From Natrinema sp. DC36 (GTDB lineage Archaea; Halobacteriota; Halobacteria; Halobacteriales; Natrialbaceae), in NCBI RefSeq assembly GCF_020405225.1, contig NZ_CP084472.1, positions 4,030,001-4,094,000 on the forward strand: a stretch of DNA of 64,000 bases, written 5' to 3'. The stretch's first letter is position 1; each line of letters opens with the position of its first letter. A program made the position numbers and the translations under genes. A model generated the notes under the pieces. The model was not told where the DNA came from and ran no database searches. It was given only the letters and a program-made list of their open reading frames with translations. Positions 33,254-41,620 of the stretch are shown here, one piece after another.

Positions 33254-34914
33254 GCGTTGACGCTGCCGAGGATCCGGTACAGTTTGACGATGTCACCGGG
33301 TCTGAGTCCGATACCTTCCCGAAGCCCCGCGCTCACGGCGCCGCGGTGATGAACCATCTCGACGACGTCCAAAATTCCCGCGCCGGTCGAAGTGCCGAAC
33401 GCGGGACGCTGTACGACCGGTCGCTGTCCTACTGGCGGGAGAACGTCGGCGATCGCGACCTCGAGCCACACGTCGCCGTCGACGACTTTGAAGCCGACTG
33501 GCTGCCGCCGGGAGACTACGCGCTCGTACTCACGTCGTCACGGTGGAAGGCCGGAACTGGCCATGGAGACGACTATCGTTCGTACTACGAGCAACACCTG
33601 AAGCTCCGTGAATGGGGGCCAGAGACCGACGACGGCGAGCGGGACCTTCGGAAACCCGCGCTGGCGTTGCACGTCGAGATCATGCCGCAGTTCCGGGACA
33701 TGGTTTACAAGAGCGGTGACCCGCTCGAGTGTCCCTACGGAGAGGGGACGCGGTTGCTCGCCTGGACGACGTGGGCCGAGGACCCCTTTGAGATTGAACG
33801 CCGGATGTACGATGCACTCCGGGCCGTCTACGGTGCCGATGCGGTGGACCTCGATGACCGCGTCGACGACGCACGTCGGGTTCCGAAAGCCGAGGCGCAC
33901 ATTCGGTTCGCAATCGGGAAGAAGAACGCCGCTATCGAAACGCTCGAGCAGTCGAAGCAGCTCATCGATTGGGGCGGTGAGAGCGAGATCGACGCCCACC
34001 AGCGACGACAGCAAGAAGGCTGGCTCGAGGCGCTCGTCGAGAGCGATCGCTGGCACCTACTCGGGTTCGATCCCCAGCGGTACAGTACGGAGGTGAAGAT
34101 CTATCAGGCGAATCAGTGGCATAAGAAGCCGAAAACCGACCCGTTCCATCACCCGAAGCTCGAGGCCTCCTACGCGGGCGTCGACCGCGGTGAGCTGCCG
34201 CACGTCTCCGAATGGGACGATGTCCTGGAGCACCTCCGGACGGTCGTCGCGACGCACGCACGATGGGCCGGGATCGATCGATCGGACCTCGTCGCCGACG
34301 ACTTCTTTGATGGGCCGGAATCCGCGCCGTGGGACTTCGAGCGGCCGACAGGCCGCCGTAACATGCTTCGGGAGCGGTACGAGGACCTCGCGACGGACAT
34401 CTACCGGGAAGCGCTGAAGGAGTCGACCACGGCCGTCTACGACATCCTGCGAGTGATCGCCGAGCACGACGGCGCGAACTACGACACGCTCGTCGAGCGG
34501 ACAGGGCTCGCGAGATCGACGGTTCGGTACCACGTTCGTCGGCTCGCTGAAACCGGGGTCGTCTCCCGCGAGGGGAACCCGGTGATGGTGTTTTTCGTCT
34601 CTCAGGTCGTCCTCGAGCGAGCCCGCGAGATCCTTCGCGAAGTCCGTCCGGAGGATATGCCCGAGGATATCGACGGGCGGGCCGACGAGCGGCGTGAGCG
34701 GCGCGAGGAACAGCAGGCGAGTGACGACGACCAATCGGACGCGGATGTCGCCGAAAGCGACGAGAGCACGAACGACGCGACCGAGATCGGCTTCGAGTAC
34801 CTCGAGCGGTTGAGCGCGTCAATTCACGATGTGGCGTACCTCTACGAACGCGACCAGCTCGACGATCGCGACGTTCGGGTTCGCGTCGACGAACTACCGC
34901 CACCGCTTCAATAG
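33250..34914 (+). CDS. Large winged-helix protein, candidate replication protein of the element
   Basis: A 554-aa protein with a GTG start overlapping the previous stop. The N-terminal 380 residues are of no recognised fold (blocks such as HVAVDDFEADWLPPGDYALV and YKSGDPLECPYGEGTRLLAW). A winged helix lies at about residues 395-450 (TTAVYDILRVIAEHDGANYD, then LARSTVRYHVRRLAETGVVS), followed by an acidic tail. Similar large wHTH proteins of the DUF7845 type occur on haloarchaeal plasmids and proviruses. Its size, operon and the hairpin-rich non-coding tract right after it suggest replication initiation, but no catalytic motif is seen. Confidence 0.55.
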   Translation: MSVDAAEDPVQFDDVTGSESDTFPKPRAHGAAVMNHLDDVQNSRAGRSAERGTLYDRSLSYWRENVGDRDLEPHVAVDDFEADWLPPGDYALVLTSSRWKAGTGHGDDYRSYYEQHLKLREWGPETDDGERDLRKPALALHVEIMPQFRDMVYKSGDPLECPYGEGTRLLAWTTWAEDPFEIERRMYDALRAVYGADAVDLDDRVDDARRVPKAEAHIRFAIGKKNAAIETLEQSKQLIDWGGESEIDAHQRRQQEGWLEALVESDRWHLLGFDPQRYSTEVKIYQANQWHKKPKTDPFHHPKLEASYAGVDRGELPHVSEWDDVLEHLRTVVATHARWAGIDRSDLVADDFFDGPESAPWDFERPTGRRNMLRERYEDLATDIYREALKESTTAVYDILRVIAEHDGANYDTLVERTGLARSTVRYHVRRLAETGVVSREGNPVMVFFVSQVVLERAREILREVRPEDMPEDIDGRADERRERREEQQASDDDQSDADVAESDESTNDATEIGFEYLERLSASIHDVAYLYERDQLDDRDVRVRVDELPPPLQ

Positions 34915-35467
34915 GTTGTCGTCGGTCCGGTTCGATTCGGCGGATAGCTGCAGCACGCGCGGTTGTTCCTTTGTTTCACTACGTCTCACCAGTGGTTCTT
35001 ACATTCGCGCTCGACACATTCGCTTTCTGAGGAAAATATTACTTTCACCAAGGTGTTAACGGGAACAGTCGGCGTACTTCGGGCCAGTTTCGCCGACTCG
35101 AGCACGAAGTTGAACCGCTGAAACAGCAGCGGACGCGCGAAAACTTGGCCGTTTCAGCGGTTGGCTCAGGTATCGGGGTTGCCGGGTACCCCTACGGTAG
35201 GTGCCCCTAAGGGGGCAGGGCAATTGCGCGGCGCGCAGAGCGCGCGCCGCGCTGAGAGAAAGACGAACTGGCCGGTGCCAGACGGTACAACGGTGCTACT
35301 CCAGAATTAGGTGAAGATGGGACCTCGATAACGACTATTGTCGAGTCCGCTTAGGAAGGGTGAGATTAGACTGTGACTGAGCGGTAAGTACAGGTAGTGT
35401 GCTTACCACTTGATACAGTGTAGAGTAGAAGAAAGAAGGTTCTCGGACAGTAGTGGTACGTACCCAA
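34915..35467. other. Hairpin-rich non-coding tract, candidate replication origin
   Basis: No gene is seen in about 550 bp. Three perfect inverted repeats cluster in it: AACCGCTGAAAC at 35113-35124 with GTTTCAGCGGTT at 35151-35162; TGCCCC-taag-GGGGCA at 35202-35217; and GCGCGGCGCGC-agagc-GCGCGCCGCGC at 35226-35252. The position directly after the candidate replication gene fits an origin or a transcription barrier. Confidence 0.5.
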
Positions 35468-37144
35468 TCACGAGGAAGGGACTGTTCGCTCGAACTCCTG
35501 AATCGCGTCGTCACTCCCCGCGATGATCACTTCGTCGTCAGTTTCAATGGAAGTACGTTCGTCGGTATGGACAGTGCCGCCGCGGGAAACGCCGATAACG
35601 GTCCATCCGCGCTCAGTATTGCGACGGGCATCCTCTAGTGACTCGCCAGCAAACGGCGCTGCGTCCGCCCGAATTAGGCGAATCTGGTTCGTTGGAGACA
35701 TGACTTGTTCACCGTGGACCTCCGCCGCGACCAGCCGAGCGGACACCTGCTGGATAGAGAGAACGTAGTCAGCGCCCGCTCGGAACGCTGCTCTCGTCTT
35801 GTCGCTATCGGTCACACGTGCGAGAATCTCGACGTCGCTCGAGAGCGAGCGGGCGATGGCGATGGTCATCAGTGCGGCCGAATCGTTGCCGACGGTGACG
35901 ACCAGGGCCGACGCGTCCTCGATGCCGGCTTCGCGGAGGGTTTCCGGTTCGGTGACGTCGCCGACGACGTCGGGGCTCCGCTCCTCCGATTGGTCGACGG
36001 TCGTCACCGAGACGTCCGCCGGGAGCGCGTCGACGGCCGCGGTTCCGCCCTCGCCGAAGCCGGCGACGACGAGCTGCGAGGGAGTCTCGATGCGCCGCGA
36101 CCGGACGCCCGCGATCTCGTCCGTGATTTCGTCGATCTCGCTCCTCGGTCCGGCGACGACCAGCACGGTGTTGGGCGTCAGTTCGTCGTCGGGCGACGGC
36201 GGCAAGTGCAACTCGCCGTCGAACCACCCGGCGACCAGCGTCAGGTTCGGGTGGTTCACGACCGGCGAATCGCGCACTTTGACGCCGTGGAGCGGGCTAT
36301 TTCGGCGGACGAGGATCTCGCGGACGTCGACCTCGTCGCCGTCGGTTCGGTCGGGCACCGTGACCGGCGTCGCCGCCTTCTCCGCCAGCCGCTGGCCGAT
36401 CAGCGCGTGCGGGGCGACACTGCGGTCGACACCGACCTCCGCGAGTGCCGCCTTCCGACGCGTCGACTCCGTGAAACTGATCACTCGTAGGTCCTCGTTG
36501 GCTTCCAGCGCCGTCAGGACGATACTCGCGGTTTCGTCGCCGGCGTCGGTGATGAGCAGCGACGCTCGCTCGATCGTCGCGCGGTCGAGGTCAGCTCGTT
36601 CCTCGGGATCGCCATGGATAGCCTGATAGCCGTCGTCCGAGAGCCGCTTCGCATCCTCCTCGTCGGACTCGATGAGGACGTAGTCGATATCGAGTTCCTC
36701 GAGTTCGTCGAGGAGCAACTCGGTATCGTGCTGGTACTCCGCGATGACGACGTGGTCGTTCTTGGTCGTGAGGCGGTCGGAGAGGTCCAGCGGCGTTCGC
36801 TCGAAGAGCGGGATGACCAGGACCCGCAGCGTGACGAACCCGATGATGACCCCCGTCACCTGGATCGACACCATCAGGACGTTCATCACCGGCGTCGCCC
36901 AGGGCGCGTCCGCCCCGAACCCGGTCGTCGTCATCGTCTCGACGACCGTCTGGAACGACCGGAAGATCGACTGGGGGCGATTCTCGAGCGTTTGCATTCC
37001 CCAGTTGTAGACGACCGTGTAGAAGAGGACGACCAGACCGAGACCAACCACAAATAGCACCAACAGTCGTTGACGTTGCGTCAGATCACGCGGGTGCAGT
37101 CCGTCTATATCTCGAAGCTCGCGCATTTGCTGTCCACCAGTCAC
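35468..37144 (-). CDS. Two-RCK potassium channel (TrkA-N/TrkA-C)
   Basis: A 558-aa K+ channel subunit. Two membrane helices (about residues 27-45 and 88-112) flank a pore loop with filter-like TMTTTGFGADAPW. Two RCK units follow: TrkA-N starting DHVVIAEYQHDTELLLDELE and TrkA-C near ILVRRNSPLHGVKVRDSPVV, then a second TrkA-N SQLVVAGFGEGGTAAVDALP and final TrkA-C ending DDEVIIAGSDD. Filter TGFG differs from canonical TVGYG but is common in archaeal channels. It is divergent from the antiporter pair, sharing a 200-bp promoter region. Start could also be the Met six codons in. Confidence 0.88.
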   Translation of the reverse strand: MTGGQQMRELRDIDGLHPRDLTQRQRLLVLFVVGLGLVVLFYTVVYNWGMQTLENRPQSIFRSFQTVVETMTTTGFGADAPWATPVMNVLMVSIQVTGVIIGFVTLRVLVIPLFERTPLDLSDRLTTKNDHVVIAEYQHDTELLLDELEELDIDYVLIESDEEDAKRLSDDGYQAIHGDPEERADLDRATIERASLLITDAGDETASIVLTALEANEDLRVISFTESTRRKAALAEVGVDRSVAPHALIGQRLAEKAATPVTVPDRTDGDEVDVREILVRRNSPLHGVKVRDSPVVNHPNLTLVAGWFDGELHLPPSPDDELTPNTVLVVAGPRSEIDEITDEIAGVRSRRIETPSQLVVAGFGEGGTAAVDALPADVSVTTVDQSEERSPDVVGDVTEPETLREAGIEDASALVVTVGNDSAALMTIAIARSLSSDVEILARVTDSDKTRAAFRAGADYVLSIQQVSARLVAAEVHGEQVMSPTNQIRLIRADAAPFAGESLEDARRNTERGWTVIGVSRGGTVHTDERTSIETDDEVIIAGSDDAIQEFERTVPSS

Positions 37145-37346
37145 TGTGGATACCGTCTCTGATTGATTAAGTGACCGGTTTTGCTGGGGCGGCCTGTTGT
37201 CACCGCGTATCGACGTCCGCTTGAGCCCGAGCGGTACGTACCTGTAAACCGTTCTCTGACAGCTTGAAGAGAATCACTAGACAGAGACGACCGCGATAGG
37301 TCAAAGGGACACGCCATTTATTATCACGCCCTCGCTTTGATGACGT

Positions 37347-37841
37347 ATGACCGTCTACGAGAGCGATCTCCCCGGCGTCGGAAAGAAATTCGAGATTGAA
37401 CTCGATGACGGGGAGCGCCTCGTCATCGTGACTCACAACACGGGGAAACGAGAGGTGTACCTGAAAGCGGACGCGGACGCGGACAGCGAGAAGGTGTTTG
37501 AGGCATCGGATCGTCTGGCCCGAAAGATCGGCACGATTCTGGAAGGGGCGTACTTCCAGCCGGTGCAGGCCGAACAGGTGGAGACGATGCTCGCCGACGA
37601 TACCTACCTCGAGTGGTACGGCGTCTCCGAGACCGCCGAGGTAGCCGGTCAGACCCTCGTTGAGGCGAATATCCGCAATGAAACGGGTGTCTCTATCGTC
37701 GCCATTCAGCGCGGCGAGGAGTTGATCTCGCCGCCGACACCGGAGACCGTCCTCGAGGTGGGTGACACGCTGGTCGTCATCGGCGACCGCGAGGACTGCG
37801 CCCAATTCGAGGAACTGCTTGGAGCCGGACTCGACGAGTGA
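37347..37841 (+). CDS. TrkA-C domain regulatory subunit of cation:proton antiporter (KhtT-like)
   Basis: A 164-aa cytoplasmic protein. The N-terminal half (VYESDLPGVGKKFEIELDDG ... LVIVTHNTGKREVYLKAD) and the C-terminal RCK-C domain (VAGQTLVEANIRNETGVSIV then EVGDTLVVIGDREDCAQFEEL) match regulatory subunits such as KhtT/AmhM that gate a CPA2 antiporter. It precedes the antiporter gene by 34 bp. Confidence 0.87.
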   Translation: MTVYESDLPGVGKKFEIELDDGERLVIVTHNTGKREVYLKADADADSEKVFEASDRLARKIGTILEGAYFQPVQAEQVETMLADDTYLEWYGVSETAEVAGQTLVEANIRNETGVSIVAIQRGEELISPPTPETVLEVGDTLVVIGDREDCAQFEELLGAGLDE

Positions 37842-37875
37842 TCGCGACGAACCTTCCCGCACGAGGTGAGCACTA

Positions 37876-39183
37876 GTGGCGACCGAAACGGCGCTCGTCG
37901 ATGTCGGCATTCTCTTCGCCGCAGTTGCTCTCGCCGGCGTCCTCTCGAGTCGAATCGATCAGTCGGTCATTCCCTTTTATATCATCGTCGGCGTCTTGCT
38001 GGGATCAAACGTACTGGGCGAACTCCCCGCACTCGCCGGCAGCGAGATCGGGATCGGTGGGGTCGCCGTTACCGTTCCCGAGGTGACGGTCGGGGGCGTC
38101 AATCTCATAGGCGCGGTCGGTGGACTCGCACTAGGCGAAACCGACTTCATCGTCGTCGGCGCAGAGATCGGGATCGTCCTCCTCCTGTTCTTCCTCGGTC
38201 TCGAGTTCAATTTGAACCGGTTGATCGCGAGTAAAGGCCGGATTGGCAAAGCGGGGTCTATCGATCTCGTCATCAACTTCGGGATCGGGCTGGTCTTCGG
38301 CTATCTCGTTTTCGGCGGCTTCCTCGCAGCTTTCCTTACAGCGGGAATCGTCTACATCTCTTCGAGTGCGATTATCACGAAGTCACTGATCGATCTGGGC
38401 TGGATCGCCAACGACGAATCCGAACCGATGCTCGGCACGCTCGTCTACGAGGACCTGTTCATCGCCGTCTACCTGGCTATCGCGTCCGCACTGGTCTTGG
38501 GCAGCGGTGACATTGGGGAAGCCGCGGGACAGATCGGGATCGCAGTCGGGTTCATCCTCGCGTTGCTCGGACTCGTCACCTTCGGGACCGGCTTCTTCGA
38601 GCGATTTCTCGACGCCGACACCAACGAGTTCATCGTCGTCCGTGCACTCGGCGTCACGATCCTCGTCGCCGGGATCGCGCTCGCACTGGGTGTCAGCGAG
38701 GCCGTCGCCGCCTTCTTCGTCGGGATGGCCTTCTCTTCGACCGATCACGTCCACGACCTAGAGCAGTTGCTCGAGCCGCTGCGAGACGCGTTCGCAGCAA
38801 TCTTCTTCTTCTGGATCGGACTCGTCACCGATCCAGGACTGTTCACGCTCTCGATTCTCGGGATGATCGTCGCCGCCGTGATCGTGACGACGCCGACGAA
38901 GATCGTGAGCGGCTACCTCGGTGGACGGATATACGGCCTCAACGACCGCCGATCGCTACGGGTCGGATTCGGAATGACCACCCGCGGCGAGTTCTCGCTG
39001 ATCATCGCGAGCCTCGCCCTCTCCGGAGCCGGCAGCGGCATGGCAGCGGAGACGGTTCAGACGATCTACGCCTTTACCGTCGGCTACGTCCTCGTGATGA
39101 GTATTCTCGGCACGTCGCTCATGCAGTACTCGAACCAGATTGAACCCATCGCCATCTCGCTATTCGAACGGGTCCGCAGCTGA
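37876..39183 (+). CDS. CPA2 cation:proton antiporter (Kef/KhtU-like)
   Basis: A 435-aa membrane antiporter with about 12 helices. It begins GTG after a strong Shine-Dalgarno (gaggtga). Recognisable blocks are IIVGVLLGSNVLGELPALAG, EIGIVLLLFFLGLEFNLNRL, YISSSAIITKSLIDLGWIAN and GFGMTTRGEFSLIIASLALS. Paired with the KhtT-like subunit it probably exports K+ in exchange for H+. Found inside the tRNA-bounded element rather than in a chromosomal context. Confidence 0.9.
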   Translation: MATETALVDVGILFAAVALAGVLSSRIDQSVIPFYIIVGVLLGSNVLGELPALAGSEIGIGGVAVTVPEVTVGGVNLIGAVGGLALGETDFIVVGAEIGIVLLLFFLGLEFNLNRLIASKGRIGKAGSIDLVINFGIGLVFGYLVFGGFLAAFLTAGIVYISSSAIITKSLIDLGWIANDESEPMLGTLVYEDLFIAVYLAIASALVLGSGDIGEAAGQIGIAVGFILALLGLVTFGTGFFERFLDADTNEFIVVRALGVTILVAGIALALGVSEAVAAFFVGMAFSSTDHVHDLEQLLEPLRDAFAAIFFFWIGLVTDPGLFTLSILGMIVAAVIVTTPTKIVSGYLGGRIYGLNDRRSLRVGFGMTTRGEFSLIIASLALSGAGSGMAAETVQTIYAFTVGYVLVMSILGTSLMQYSNQIEPIAISLFERVRS

Positions 39184-39268
39184 ACTACACGGCCGACCGA
39201 TCAATAAAAGTCGAACGACGATCCCGAGTTAGCAGTAAGTACAGAGAACCATGTAGCAGATGACGGCC

Positions 39269-39490
39269 TTAGGTATCTACCAACGAATACCCCTCCCTGG
39301 AAAGCGCCGTTTTGACGTCTTCTTTATATTCTGAAGGTAGATCCCCACGTACGCTTACCTCACTACCATCCTCACTGATATCGAACTCAACAGATTCTAT
39401 CTCGATGTCTTCCTTCTCATCAACACCGATGATTTCCACTATTAACCCATCACCAAATGGGTGGACTTCAATAGATTCAACGTCTTCCAT
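39269..39490 (-). CDS. Small acidic beta-rich hypothetical protein
   Basis: A 73-aa protein (EDVESIEVHPFGDGLIVEII ... EVSVRGDLPSEYKEDVKTAL) with alternating strand-like hydrophobic residues. It has no recognised family. It is noticeably more AT-rich than the K+ genes next to it and opens the AT-rich patch of the element. Confidence 0.6.
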   Translation of the reverse strand: MEDVESIEVHPFGDGLIVEIIGVDEKEDIEIESVEFDISEDGSEVSVRGDLPSEYKEDVKTALSREGYSLVDT

Positions 39491-39565
39491 TAGTTCTGTA
39501 CTCCCTGTATTTGGAACTTCGTTGCTACCCTGTATAGTTTTGCTGTTGAGATTGTAGATGCCTAC

Positions 39566-39715
39566 ATGGATAATTATGGGATGGTATCTGGGCAGAAATG
39601 TTCAAGGTGTGAAAGATTGATGCAGTATGAAGATAGTTTGTCGTCTCTTGGAAACGTATTCAGGTGCACAAATGACGACTGCCTTCGAATCTTGGTCTCA
39701 TATCGAACTGAATAA
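39566..39715 (+). CDS. Micro zinc-ribbon protein (49 aa)
   Basis: MDNYGMVSGQKCSRCERLMQ then VFRCTNDDCLRILVSYRTE: a CxxC pair and a CxxxxC pair of zinc-ribbon type. The first Met (39566) or the sixth residue (39581) may be the start. AT-rich, in the accessory patch of the element, and convergent with another micro zinc finger. Confidence 0.5.
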   Translation: MDNYGMVSGQKCSRCERLMQYEDSLSSLGNVFRCTNDDCLRILVSYRTE

Positions 39716-39794
39716 CAACTTTTGTGACTTAAATAGATCTTTGCTGCCGTTTCGCATCTGGATTGTTCGCAAGTTCGTGTGAGACGATAGCCGG

Positions 39795-39950
39795 TTACTG
39801 GCTTGAGGAAGGAACGAGTTCTCTCACCAAGGTATCGCGTTTGGCTTTCTTAGAACATTCTCTGCACATATACGCAATAACTGTGGCATTACTGTGGTAA
39901 TTAATTTCTATACGTTTGCCATTCGGGCCTCTACACCGGTGACATTCCAT
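39795..39950 (-). CDS. Micro zinc-finger protein (51 aa)
   Basis: Reading leftward: MECHRCRGPNGKRIEINYHS then VIAYMCRECSKKAKRDTLV, with CHRC and CREC pairs and a basic stretch after the second. A clean ATG-to-TAA frame in AT-rich DNA. Probably a nucleic-acid-binding micro-protein; no family recognised. Confidence 0.55.
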   Translation of the reverse strand: MECHRCRGPNGKRIEINYHSNATVIAYMCRECSKKAKRDTLVRELVPSSSQ

Positions 39951-40122
39951 AAAGCACCTGCGGCACGAGAGGTATTAACACAATCTGTAAGCGATAGTAA
40001 GCGTACAGTAAGCGCATGTAGTAATCGGGGCGTTCAACCAACTACTGAATGAATAGAAGATGATGAATCACTGTTTCTCTACTACCCTCTGGGGTTGCAC
40101 GTCGGCAAATCCTGTTCCCCGA

Positions 40123-40157
40123 ATATGCACACGAGACGCGAACCCTCGTGTGCATAT
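40123..40157. promoter_or_regulatory. 13-bp perfect inverted repeat
   Basis: ATATGCACACGAG, nine bases, CTCGTGTGCATAT. It lies in a gene-poor stretch (39951-40285), about 130 bp before the DUF7692-like gene. Candidate operator, recombination site or terminator. Confidence 0.55.
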
Positions 40158-40285
40158 CTCGAGTCGTTCGGCCGCTCGAGACCGCGTTCTTCTCTGGATG
40201 ACCGACACGTTCCGCTGATTTTGGGCCGAAATGGACCGTCCAGTGACCCGAAAAAACTAGGATTTCGGGGGTCGTGTGTACGAGT

Positions 40286-40540
40286 ATGCGAATTAGAACC
40301 GACGGTGACTATGCGTACCGACGTGACGCGATCGAACGCGCAGCTGACTTCTACGACTGCAACAAGACGAAAGCGGTGGTGAGCGCTTGCGACGACGTAC
40401 CGAAGTTCGTCCAGGCGTCACGCCAGGTCCTCGAGCGCGACGACCTCACGCTCAAGCAGCGCCGGGAGATCGCCGAGACGCTCTCGACGAGAGCGGTAAC
40501 GTTCGAAGTCGAATCCGAGATCGTCGTCGACACCGATTAG
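40286..40540 (+). CDS. DUF7692-like small protein
   Basis: An 84-aa protein: MRIRTDGDYAYRRDAIERAA then FYDCNKTKAVVSACDDVPKF, followed by a helical part ending in an acidic strand. This pattern is a known haloarchaeal hypothetical family, resembling ribbon-helix-helix-like regulators. The start is the ATG at MRIRTDGDYA. GC-rich again, unlike its AT-rich neighbours on both sides. Confidence 0.65.
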   Translation: MRIRTDGDYAYRRDAIERAADFYDCNKTKAVVSACDDVPKFVQASRQVLERDDLTLKQRREIAETLSTRAVTFEVESEIVVDTD

Positions 40541-40629
40541 AAAACAGAGTTGATCGCGATCTTCGCCTGTTTGGTCTCACGGTGATCGCCGCCACATTTA
40601 GAACGGTAAAATTCAATATCAGAATTCGA

Positions 40630-41439
40630 TTATCGGAAAACAGTATATACAGTTAAGAGTATAGCTATAGCACTCGTTCCAAGTGTAATCTCTCCAGTTG
40701 AATAATATACTAGCACTCCGCCGATGAGTGAAATAATAACGAAAGAAATTCTATTAATCAGTATAGACCTAGTTATATTGACGATATCTATGAAAAACTG
40801 AGTGGTTGGTGATTTCTTATCTGTTAGTGTGACGGGTATTCCCTCCACATTCGCATTTAGCCGACTTTCATCTTTCAATTTCCAATAGTAAATAACGCCA
40901 CCGGTGATCTTCAGAAAATATCCCTCAATTGCCGTTTTATATTTCTCCGAATTCCCCACTTTGAAACAAAAATTCCCAACCAATGTGAGATACTGTGTTG
41001 GTAACCAATTTATGGAGCATCCGCTATATTTAGTTGCTTCATTCAACTCGTCACGGCAATTGCTTATTTCATCATTTCTATATTCTACTATTGAATTCGA
41101 TATATGATAGAGAAATATATCTCGCTCGGAGATTGAGGCCATCGTATTTAAAATAAGTGGCACTTTATCAATGGTCTGGAAAGACATGATAAAAATCATT
41201 GTGCCCACAAACACAAGTGTAGGATTTTCTATCACATCCTGATTTAATAGCAGGAAACCAAGAGCTACCGCTAAAATAGTTCCAACTAAAGATAACTTAA
41301 ACAGAATCCTATGATATTCCTCCCTGTTCTTATATTCATGCAGTTTTTCTAAGTCTATCTCATTGTATTCCTGAACGAACTCATCATAATCCTCATCAGA
41401 GATCTTTTCTTCAGGATAGTTTAGCTCTATAGGAGTCAT
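40630..41439 (-). CDS. AT-rich four-helix membrane protein, unknown
   Basis: A 269-aa protein. After an acidic helical N-terminus (DEDYDEFVQEYNEIDLEKLH) come two helices at about residues 50-68 and 75-92, a roughly 120-residue soluble region (CRDELNEATKYSGCSINWLP, GNFCFKVGNSEKYKTAIEGY), and two C-terminal helices at about 225-245 and 250-268. Codon use is strongly AT-biased compared with the rest of the window, indicating recent transfer. No family recognised; a membrane-located exclusion or defence role is only speculation. Confidence 0.65.
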   Translation of the reverse strand: MTPIELNYPEEKISDEDYDEFVQEYNEIDLEKLHEYKNREEYHRILFKLSLVGTILAVALGFLLLNQDVIENPTLVFVGTMIFIMSFQTIDKVPLILNTMASISERDIFLYHISNSIVEYRNDEISNCRDELNEATKYSGCSINWLPTQYLTLVGNFCFKVGNSEKYKTAIEGYFLKITGGVIYYWKLKDESRLNANVEGIPVTLTDKKSPTTQFFIDIVNITRSILINRISFVIISLIGGVLVYYSTGEITLGTSAIAILLTVYTVFR

Positions 41440-41620
41440 TTCAAATTCTGATATGAAGATTCAATAACTGATACAATAAGAAGGTTGTTCTGTATGACCT
41501 TCCCTTTAGGGTGTAAGGGTTAGGTAGTACGGATCTTGTATGAGATTTAATTGAAAAATGGACTTCATCCCCAAATCATGGGTCCGGAAATAGGTGGATG
41601 ATTTGAATGTTTAGCCAAAA

